Shown here: positions 55,739 through 64,000 of the stretch, one piece after another
Layout of the letters: every line of letters starts with the position of its first letter
How positions within the stretch are numbered: the stretch's first letter is position 1
NCBI GenBank assembly: GCA_014058105.1
Contig: JACGCM010001011.1
Location: forward strand, 439,501 to 503,500
Source: Kingdonia uniflora
Taxonomy: Eukaryota > Streptophyta > Magnoliopsida > Ranunculales > Circaeasteraceae
DNA: 64,000 nucleotides
Direction: 5' to 3'
Notes under the pieces: generated by a model
What the model saw: the letters and a program-made list of their open reading frames with translations, nothing else
Told to the model about the DNA's origin: nothing
Database searches by the model: none
Translations under genes and position numbers: made by a program

Positions 55739-57176
55739 TGTTGGAAATAATTTAAGTCTTATGAACCTGTAAATATAGCTTTCCCTTCTTGAAGTTGTAA
55801 CAGCAAGATGTTATAGAAGTAAGGTATTTCAGCAACAGTAAAACAAGTACTCCGGCAATGAACAACAGCAACTCAGATGTTAAACAATGGCAAGGGACAA
55901 CAGCAACTCAGTTGTAAACAACGACAAAGGACAACCGCAACTTAATTGTAAACAGGCAGTAGTAACTTGTTGTAACAACAGCGATAAACAACAACCTCAA
56001 GTCTGATTAAAGTAGAGGAATACAGCAGCAACAAACAGGCAGATTCCGGCAAACAACAGTTATCAGAACTGGTTTATAAGAACAACAGTTATTATCAGAA
56101 CAACGTTAGCGTTAGCAGCAGGAAGAACTGATCACAACAACACCGGCAGTTTTAGGCAAGCAGTTGAAGTTTGAGGGGGGAACTCAGCGCCTACAGCAAC
56201 AGGAACAACACCGACAGCGCAGTTTCTACTCCGACAAACAGGAGGTGTCACCGGCAGCAGCGCAGTTTGTATTCCGGGCAAGCAGAAGCAGGAAGAACGG
56301 ATTGTAGTTTCAGGCAGTAGCAAGAAAGAACAGATTGTATTTTTAGGCAGTAGCAAGAAAGAACCAACACCGGTACAACGCCTACAACAAAGAGAGAGAG
56401 GTTGTGATTGCTCGAGGCGTGGGTCGCACTCTCTTTAAAGAGTATTTCGACCTACCTCGGGTAAGGTAGCGAAGGTCTGATCTCTTTCCAGGATACAACG
56501 AGCGTAACGTATACAGTAGCTTCAGTTATCCCGGAAGTCTACGTAAAGATGAAGTATGCACCACCCTTAGGTAACTGTACAAGAGAGAGAAAAAGTTTTA
56601 ACACAGAGAAGAGTTGTGTTCTGTGTTATTTTTTAGAAGGTGGTGAAGAGTTGTTTTTATAGAGAGAGTTTGCCCAACGGCTCTCACTCTATTCAAACGT
56701 GTGAGACGTGTCCCTGAGGATTAGGTCTCCTCAAGAGGTGGAGAAAACAAAGTGAAGAGCAAGACTAAAGAATAAGCCAAGCCCAAGCCCAATAAACTTT
56801 TTGTTAAAAAGATTATGGATACCCAAGCCCAAAGGGCCCCCAAGGCCTCCAGAGCCAGAAGAGCCAATTGCCCAATCCCAAGTCCAAGTCCAAGTCCAAG
56901 TCCGAGCCGGCCCGGACTACCGGGCTGCCTGAGAGAGGTCCAAGTGTGTATAGGGTATAAAATCCTCTCACACACTCACATAACTATACACTCTCTCTAT
57001 GTCACATGTTACACACATGCCACATGGGTACTACCTTATATGTTTAGTTCCTCTATTGTTTATAAACAATGTGGGACTAAACTTTAGGCTATAGTATAGG
57101 AGTCACATAAAATAGATGACCAAGAGGTCATGGGTTCAAGGCTCAAAAGAGGTACAAGTTTTGAAAAATTCCAACA
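55739..57176 (-). repeat. Solo LTR of the copia E family, inserted in copia D gag
   Basis: 1438 bp, on the minus strand TGTTGGAATTTTTC to TATTTCCAACA, with the perfect duplication aaatg (55734-55738 and 57177-57181). It keeps the TATA box (CTCTCTATAAAAAC, minus, near 56655) missing from the 5' LTR of copia E. It is longer than either LTR of copia E because of extra aacaacagc- and gcagtagcaagaa-type repeats between 55840 and 56370. The ORFs in it are not genes. Confidence 0.9.
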
Positions 57177-57181
57177 AAATG

Positions 57182-57354
57182 TGACTTCCATAATAGATAA
57201 TTGGTGGAGGTTAATTTTGTGGAAAAGAAATTGGTGAGGTTCGAAGGTGGTAGAAGAGAATTGATAGCTTGTTGAGTAGTTAGGACATTAAAAGAAGTGT
57301 CTGAGGAAGTATCGGCCATGGAAGGAATTAGATCGCGCTCTGAATCTGATACCA
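57182..57354 (-). pseudogene. Copia D gag N-terminus and primer-binding site
   Basis: Minus strand: primer site TGGTATCAGATTC (57342-57354) overlaps the start of a frame reading MADTSSDTSFNVLTTQQAIN and KLTSTNYLLWKS, a typical start of Ale/Retrofit-like copia gag. It is cut by the solo LTR and continues at 55738. Confidence 0.82.
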
Positions 57355-57559
57355 TATAAGAGCACGAACTATGTAGAGATAAAGACTTAGAAATGTTTTT
57401 CCTTATTTTAATGAGAAGCTCAATTGAGTTTATAGATACAATTTTGATATCTGTTTGTTACATCATATTCCTATATACTAGCAACATGTTAAAACACACT
57501 TTGACTGATTTCATGTTGTTGTAGAAAGGTTCTTGTGAAGATTATCCTTATCCTTAACA
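57355..57559 (-). repeat. 5' LTR of copia D
   Basis: 205 bp, on the minus strand TGTTAAGGATAAGG to CTCTTATA. Its outer flank aatat (57560-57564) is the target duplication. Confidence 0.9.
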
Positions 57560-58833
57560 AATATCATTTTACTCTGACCCTAATGCTTGTATTCTTATAT
57601 CTAAGATGTAGTTAGATATATACATCTATTGGGTTTTTAGAAGAGGGAGATAAAAAGTTGGGATTGCAAGCACAAGGGTTATTAGTTGCTTTTATAGAGG
57701 TGACCTTCTATTTATTGATGCTCGACCGCCATTATAATTTATAAATGGCTGTATAGCTTTACATTTTGTACCCATTATCAGGGTGGCTATTGGACTAAGT
57801 CTTCAGGACATGATGGCCATATTGTTCAGCCTTAAATACCAGGTCTTCCTGCCATCTTGATGAAGAAATTTGGACAATTTCTTAGAAGAGTTTTAAATTA
57901 TGAGTATCATCTGAATTGTTTCATCTATCAAGTATATATTTGATAGTAAACTACTAACGCGGAAGCGATTAACAAAAAGACAAACTACTTTGATTGATTT
58001 AAAGACTGAAAATAAACTAGATCTCTCTACCTAAGGCTATGCCTTTCTCTCACTATGACTAACATTAAGAAATAATGTTAGACGAGTTCTCATTTTATAG
58101 GCATAAAGGAGGCTTATCACCATTAGAAAGCAATTAGGAAACACAATTTAGAATAGAAAACCTTAATCAGACTTCTAATAAGAATTACTAAATAGAATAA
58201 ATCATAATTACTAAAATTGAGAGTGACCGAGTGAAATGTGAAGAAACAACCCGACGTGTGTGTATGGAGACGACCCCACAACCTATCAATATTGCCACAC
58301 ACAAGTATCCTTGTTAATTTCGAAGACTAGGATGCTATATAACTAGCTATAACATAAGGAACTCTCATACCTGTAAATTACCTTAGTAAGAAACTTATTT
58401 TAAAAACGGATTTATCCTTTTACTATTGTCTCTTACAGAAAAGTGGCAGAAGGTCCTTGGCATCCCCAGACTATATCTGAAGATAGATGGAACGGTACAC
58501 GAACTATCAAAGAGCCCAGATTTAAATGGCTGCAAGCTATGAAGATTCTCTAGAACAATGGTGTACTACTCCCCAGGTCCCTATCTCTCACATGATATTA
58601 TTTAGTGAGGTCAAATTTTTCTTATTTTCGTGAATCAAAGAAATTTTGCAAGGGGCGAGTTCTTGCTGGACAGGATTCAATACTTGTCGAAGATTACTTC
58701 TTAATCAAATACATTTGAAATTTATTCAGGAATAGGACATCTTTAAGGGCATCTATTTAGTCTAGACATATTCTTGCAGAAAAGTAGCAAAACTATTGTT
58801 TAAGCAGAGGAGATTAGAGAGAGAGTTAGGGTG
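57560..58833 (+). pseudogene. Tandem copy 4 of the unidentified locus (5' part)
   Basis: From about 57800 it aligns with 24883-25500 (ccaggtcttcctg, catctgaattg.ttcat, gtaagaaactta, cagatttaaatggc). The exon-like piece near 58625-58700 encodes RVLAGQDSILVED in a shifted frame, corresponding to GARVLAELDSILAEV in copy 3. It ends at 58833, where a TGTCACGGCCCGG block starts. A 90-bp stretch at 57590-57780 has no match in copy 3. Confidence 0.5.
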
Positions 58834-58905
58834 TCACGGCCCGGTTCGGGGTCGGCACTACAGTACCCACAACATAGTGAAATCTATATTACATTAGGCA
58901 ATGGT
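58834..58905 (-). repeat. F1-type LTR end fragment
   Basis: Starts TGTCACGGCCCGGTTCGGGG, like the inner LTR end at 13046 and TGTCGCAGCCCG at 5306. It may belong with 62311-62710 as one LTR split by the DNA between them. Confidence 0.4.
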
Positions 58906-61900
58906 GTTTTTCAAATAAACAAGTTTGCCATTGTTTCAAAGATAAAGAGGGGCTGAGATTTAATGTTATTTCTTTGAGATTTGTTGGAAAGAGCAAGATC
59001 GACATACCAAATCTATTTTAGGCCAAACATATAAAGGGTAAAATAGATAAAACTGAGCACAGAGGTACTTTAGTCTTAAACTGTACTACCTACTAACTCT
59101 TTCATCCCGACTTTCATCTTTCTCATCACGTCTCTCTCCCTTTTTCTCTCTCTCTCTTACATCTCTCCGCCTCTCTTTCGTAATTTGGTTGGTGATAATA
59201 AATTAAAGTCTGGGTTTGTGAAAGTTTCAAAGTTTAAGCAATGGAAATCGGGTACTCTTTGGTGGTGGGTTGTTTTGGTTTGTTGTAAAAGGGTTGGTAG
59301 AGATAGGGAGAGATCCCCAAATTGAAGCAAACCCTAACCTATACTGTGATTCCCAAATTGATCAAGTCTGAGTTTGAAATTAGGTGAAATCAAAGTGAAT
59401 ATTGGGGTTTATTTATGAATCGTTGTTGATTTGGTTTGTTGTTTACTGTTGGTTTCATCTCTCCCAAAGCCGTATCTTCCTCCCATCAACGCCTCCTAAG
59501 AAACTTCTCTCTCTCTCTCTCTCTCTCTACGCTTCAAGCATTGAGGGTTTTGATTTTATTTATTTGAGTTATAATTGTTGTTGTTGTTGGTTTGCATTTA
59601 CTGTTGCTGCTGGTTTCATCTATGGAATCACTGATTAACAAATCCAAATTTTTCTCATATATATATCAAAAAAGGTCTATCTACAATCTGAAGTGGGGAA
59701 AATAAATTCAAATCACAAAAATTGCTATATTTTGTAGACAGGAGTAAAAACATTTCCTCATTACACATGTCGTCGCCTCAGATAATAACAATCTGCTGGC
59801 TTCCTCTGCAGATCTTATTGGGTCATTATTATTGTTATGGAGGATGTCTCGCTTTCAACCGCTTTAGTAGTTTAGTTCATACTTCACACCTTATAATGAA
59901 AAATATAATGTTAAATTCTTTCTATTGTACATATTTTCTACAGTTTTAGTAGTTTAGTTCATACCTTATAAAGAATGTGTTTTGTTTTAGGAAAACTGAG
60001 TCTGAAGTTAGCCTTTCTGCATTTGTAAGAATTTATTTGGAGTTACTCACATGATATTTAATGTCCAATGTCTACTTTAACTGTTTATTTCAAAGAAGGG
60101 CAAAACGGATACGATACATAGAAAAGAAAACCAAAGTGCAAAGTAAAATTTCATTAGCAAAAAAAGAAAAACAAACAACACAGTTTTATTCCTGATTGGA
60201 GTGCCAACCTCTGCAAACTGAATAAGATGAAGACCTAAAGCACAGTATTTTATGAGTATTATGGAACACAAATACTTACATATCTTTGGATACCTGTGTT
60301 CACGCAGTATTATAGCAAAATGTGTTAGTCCTTATGAACCCCAATACAGGCAAAGAGTGGAGAAGAAGTTTTGGTAGGAAAAGTTCAGTGTATCCCACTG
60401 GAAACCCCATGAAATCTAGAGAGAGCTTTAGAGTTTAGAGGGAGTTAGAGCTTCTTCTTTTTTTCTTCAGATTCAGGGATCTAAGTTTTGGGCATCCAAT
60501 CAGATGTTTCAAGCCCCTTGGCATTATTTTGTCAGTGAAGATTATGTAATTTGTTTACAATTTTTATGGGATGTGAATCCAGATTGAGATACTTCGAACT
60601 CATGTTTATGTTCCATGTTCAAAACTTTGAGTAGGTGAGTCGTGGAGAATAAGATCATATAGTAAAATTAGTTTTTGAAAAGAACTATTCTTGATAATCT
60701 GAAAATACTAATAAATGAGGAAGATAGAGTTTGCCAACTTCTGAAGTTCCTGTTGTTAGTGTTAAGAGTTCAAGATATTTGCTTTAATAGTGTTTTAAAA
60801 TATGTGGCTCAATTGCTTTATTCATTTGGTTCTGTGTTTCCTCAAGTCCAAATTGTTAAAATTTACATTTATGCTAAAGTTACATTTTCTACTGTTTTCA
60901 AATATTTACTGATGAATGGAGTGTACTGTTGTGGTTATTAGCAGATAATGACAACTTGACACAATTTATTACAAGAATGAAAAGAAACATAAGCACATTT
61001 GGAAGTTGGTGCATCCTTTCGCGAGGAGACTCAAAAATAGGACTTATCAGTCAAAGATGATTGGTTTTTCTTAGAATTGAATTTGTAAACTCGAGGGTTC
61101 TAAATGCTCTCGATTTTTGTTGAAAATTTGTAATTTGCATTATATATAGTTCCTAACAATATTAAGAGTAATTTAAATCCCCGAAGTACAATTTTACTTT
61201 TGTTGGAGTGTTTATGTGTTTTTGTTTTATAGACAGAGGGTTTAAAGTATCATAGAACATAAAGTATCTGATATCCCAAAATATCACAAAACAACAGTGA
61301 TATTTGGAAGTTATTTTTTCATTGTTTCTTTCTCTAAAAAATCCAGATAACCAAAATGTGGCTTAATTTATATCTATATTAGATTAAATAAGGGTGTTTT
61401 TCACAAGGGACAAGTTTGCCCATGAGAGATGAGGTTTATCTAAGAGACAAAGAGGGGTTGGGATAGAGTTTAAGTGCATCGAGATTATTTTTTTGTCTCA
61501 CATCAGGGGTTGAGATCTCTCTCTCTCTCTCTTATATCCTGGGAGTAGTTTTGTAAATTGTTGTTTTGATTGAAAATAATGCACGACTCTCTTCCAATCT
61601 CTCTCGACTCTCTTTAAACTCTTTAACGACTCTTTCTCTCTATCCAATTTTGCCTCAACGAATCTCTCTCAGTATCTCAACAATTATATCCCTAATATCT
61701 CTCACTATCTCTACAACCTACCCTCCAAATTATAACAGAGTAGTCGTCTTTGTAGGTTGGAGTCTGTTTTGAGTTGGGTTGATTTCAAAATTGTTAAGGG
61801 AATTGCGAGGTTTGGAAATTTAGGTTTGGAGCGTTCCAATTTGGGTTGTTGTTGTTGTCATGGAGGGAGATCAGAGATGAAGAAGACGACTGATGGTCAG

Positions 61901-62310
61901 AATGATGACCATTTGTAAGCAACACCTCCTTTTGGGAGAATTTTTTTTGTGATTGTTATTTACAAAATTGCCTAATAAAAGACGTTTATCCTAATAAAAG
62001 GTATTTATTTACTCCATGTAAGATTACTTGCTTTATTTATTTTTTTCTTCCAATATTTGCGACTATAGTATATTTGGATTCGGCTGTCATCTCGGTACAT
62101 GGGTTTTAGGATAATATGTAGTGTATTAGAGGATGACATATAATACTTTTAATTGCTTACATAATATTAAGGAGACATGTGTACCTACCTAATCTAAAAA
62201 GCGGGGGACAAATGATGTTTACCTATTGTTACGAGTAGTGATTTAGTTTTCATCGAGGGAGATGGATAGGTTTAAGTATAATTTGATTCGGCCATGAACA
62301 TTGACCTTAC
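58906..62310. other. 3.4 kb of AT-rich DNA, content unresolved
   Basis: No gene is supported. A motif of about 45 bp (gtgtttttca..a..gacaagtttgccca.. to aaagaggggttg) occurs at 58907-58956 and again at 61393-61457 in the same orientation. Each is followed within 150-200 bp by CT-rich microsatellite (59130-59180, 61516-61540) and then by sequence like the 5' UTR of a plant gene (59200-59400, 61740-61900, the latter with an ATG at 61860). Short ORFs at 59402-59638 and 60675-60941 are AT-rich and hydrophobic, and not convincing. Confidence 0.4.
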
Positions 62311-62710
62311 GGGTAGCGCCGAAGGCGTGTCGACATAGTCACGGTAATCTCTCATGACTGTGTACAAGGTACAGATAGCACACCTGTCCTGTAGCATATC
62401 AGGCTAGCTCAATATGTCAGGTTCCAGATATATGCTATATATAAAAGGGCGGCGAGCCTGGACTAGTTACATAGCCCATTTATAAGAGGCAGTGCACCTT
62501 GATTGACTCGTGGGGCATAGCGGCGCACTATTAAGCTCTATCTAGGAAAGCGGCCCGTATTACATGGCAAAGCCTCCTGGCTTTTCCTAGCCAAGAAGAA
62601 CTCATGAACATCCCTTGTGGATAGCCCATGAGCCAGGGTCCAAAATAACCAAGCTATAAAGCTTATTTTGTCACGGAGAGGTTTGAACCAACTTCCTCCT
62701 TAATATAACT
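62311..62710 (-). repeat. F1-type LTR fragment
   Basis: Aligns with 5575-5950 (cacacctgt, agctcaatatg, gcctggactagtta, catttataag, ctcatgaacatcccttg, aagctataa). It stops at 62710, exactly where a gypsy LTR tip (TGTAGTGGCTTATT) begins. Confidence 0.6.
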
Positions 62711-62879
62711 GTAGTGGCTTATTTTGCATCGCGAGCGCATGCTTCATCTTCGAACTATAGACGAACTTTTGACCTCAACAACAAAGTATGTGGCACAATC
62801 ACAAACATGTACAAAACGAGTTTCTCAACCAATACCACTCATCCCTAACAACACTCATGCTATTGGTTGAGAGCCATCT
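62711..62879 (+). repeat. Truncated gypsy LTR start (family of LTR B)
   Basis: TGTAGTGGCTTATTTTGCAT.. matches the tip of LTR B (minus, 2115). It breaks off after 169 bp at the next LTR tip, 62880. Confidence 0.5.
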
Positions 62880-63443
62880 TGTAATAGCTTATTTCGTATC
62901 CCGGACTCAAACCTCACCCTCGATCTCATCAACATACAGGAAGCACTACAAAAGATGTAACCAAAATTTTCCCAATTCGAGACATCACTTTCGATCTCTA
63001 CACCAACAGTTTGACCTGTACGAAGCACACAGTCAGCAATAAAGCCATTGTACGCAGCAAAGGTTGGAACGTTACACAACCTGGTCAAAGAATATCTCAC
63101 AATCACTTTGTAATGTCCATCATTAAGAAACTTTATGGTCATCAAACGGTCATATTAGAGAACCAATAAGAGGACCCGGAGAACTGCAGATGAGGGACAG
63201 AACAATCACCATAGAAAAGTTCGTACTCTATTATCCTATATTCTCAAATCGTTCATTGTAATACACTAGGAATCTCAATAAGATCATCACTTTCTCAAAA
63301 TCTTCAGAAGAGGTTGTGGTTTTTAACCTATTCAAAGGTTTTCCACGCTAAACAGTCTTGTGGTTTATTGTCTGTTATTCTTGAATGCTCTAAATACATT
63401 TGGTGTAAAGGCTAAGTCCGTATCTCATAATTAGGCTATTACA
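62880..63443 (+). repeat. 5' LTR of a gypsy element at the right edge
   Basis: 564 bp with inverted tips TGTAATAGC and GCTATTACA. It contains the 'aggttttccacgctaaac' block and is followed by the junction TTTGGCGTCATTTGTGGGAG at 63444. The minus-strand ORF at 62855-63145 is a shadow. Confidence 0.75.
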
Positions 63444-64000
63444 TTTGGCGTCATTTGTGGGAGCCAAAAATCTTAAACCCATTATCTCTAACACCGCTGA
63501 TCACCTTCTCTCAGAATGTCACCTCTAGGTTAAAGCACGTCAATCGTCCAGGTGAAAGAAAGCCAGCTTTAGCAGACCTGAGGGCCACTCTAAACTCAAA
63601 AGCAGAAAGACACGCAGCCCTAGAACAACAACTCCCAAGTGTACAGGACACACTATATGTCTTACAGGGTCAGCAGGTCACCACCCCGAAGAACAAAGCC
63701 GTACAACCTGAGGGCTCACGGATTTCTGTTCATGACATAATTAGGCCTCCTCCGATGGGCGTTCAGGCAGGAGGTGCACTTTGATCTAACCGTCAACAGC
63801 AGGACATGGATCCCGACCCAATCTAGGAGATCCAACTGGAAGTAGATGGCGGCCTCACAAGAGTCAGACAGGCTAAAAATCTACCTCGAAGAGTTCGAGT
63901 CCCAGCAAAGGAACGTCTAAGTGAAGGGAGTGGTGACCACAACCCTGGAGAAGGGTGCATCATACGTCCAACCGTCACAACTCGACAATACGTCACTCAG
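63444..64000 (+). pseudogene. Gypsy leader and N-terminal gag, runs off the right edge
   Basis: After the GGCGTCATTTGTGGGAGCC junction, one plus-strand frame reads a charged coiled segment (ERKPALADLRATLNSKAERH), SRISVHDIIRPPP and, after a TGA (63782-63784) and a TAG (63824-63826), LEVDGGLTRVRQAK and RLSEGSGDHNPGEG. It is the same gag N-terminus as element B at 1134-1540 on the other strand. Pol is outside the window. Confidence 0.65.

Larger units (their letters stand above)
33277..57559 (-). mobile_element. Copia element D (4.7 kb of its own), host of a nested insertion series
   Basis: The outer boundaries are set by the perfect duplication aatat (33272-33276 and 57560-57564), by LTRs at 33277-33412 plus 44573-44644 and at 57355-57559, and by an initiator Met-tRNA primer site TGGTATCAGATTC at 57342-57354 (minus). 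Its own sequence is 33277-33412, 44573-45593, 51983-53493, 54107-55738 and 57182-57559. The short (about 205 bp) LTRs, small total size and gag-pol in one direction fit the Ale/Retrofit-like copia class; the class name is inference. The insertions are a Harbinger-like element with an Athila inside it, a MULE and two solo LTRs. Confidence 0.88.

Noticed and set aside
59402..60941. Short plus-strand ORFs as host genes
   Set aside because: AT-rich, hydrophobic by composition, no splice context or family pattern.

Overview
This window is from a plant nuclear genome, most likely a eudicot. It has GT-AG introns, AT-rich intergenic DNA, plant Ty1/copia and Ty3/gypsy elements (including an Athila element with a tRNA-Asp primer site), a Mutator-like element and a PIF/Harbinger-like element. 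There are no bacterial operons, no tRNA or rRNA genes that I can see, and no CRISPR array. I do not name a species.

Only one host gene looks intact. It is an eight-exon, 219-residue NTF2-like protein of the DUF2358 type, at 6880-11629 on the plus strand. Its third intron carries a complete miniature LTR element (TRIM) with a perfect 5-bp target duplication. An antisense gypsy LTR ends about 213 bp before its start codon. Downstream, at 12.2-13.0, 20.6-24.3, 24.9-33.3 and 57.6-58.8 kb, lie four decayed tandem copies of one unidentified locus. They are now separated by transposon insertions, and one terminal exon is split by a copia element. A separate orphan first exon (minus strand, 20.2-20.35 kb) is cut by a copia LTR.

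Layout. 0-6.7 kb: nested minus-strand LTR elements (gypsy A in gypsy B in element F1, then LTR C). 6.9-11.6 kb: the DUF2358 gene. 13.0-20.2 kb: F1 fragment and a decayed copia (element F). 20.8-23.7 kb: a gag-only gypsy. 24.3-24.9 kb: a probable solo LTR. 25.6-32.4 kb: a nearly intact copia (element E). 33.3-57.6 kb: a multi-level nest. The host is a 4.7-kb copia (element D, TSD aatat). It contains a Harbinger-like element (TSD taa) that itself holds a 9.9-kb Athila (TSD gtggg), a 6.4-kb MULE (TSD aacatataa) and two solo LTRs. 58.8-64.0 kb: F1-type LTR fragments, a long unexplained AT-rich stretch, and the start of another gypsy element with gag running off the edge.

The most interesting object is the MULE at 45594-51973. 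Besides a decayed MuDR-type transposase with an RG-rich repeated tail, it carries an intact two-exon accessory gene transcribed from the opposite terminus. Its product is built as two tandem CCHC-knuckle plus GRF-like zinc-finger modules. The MULE also holds a small acidic ORF. This convergent layout recalls two-gene Mutator elements, but with a different accessory protein.
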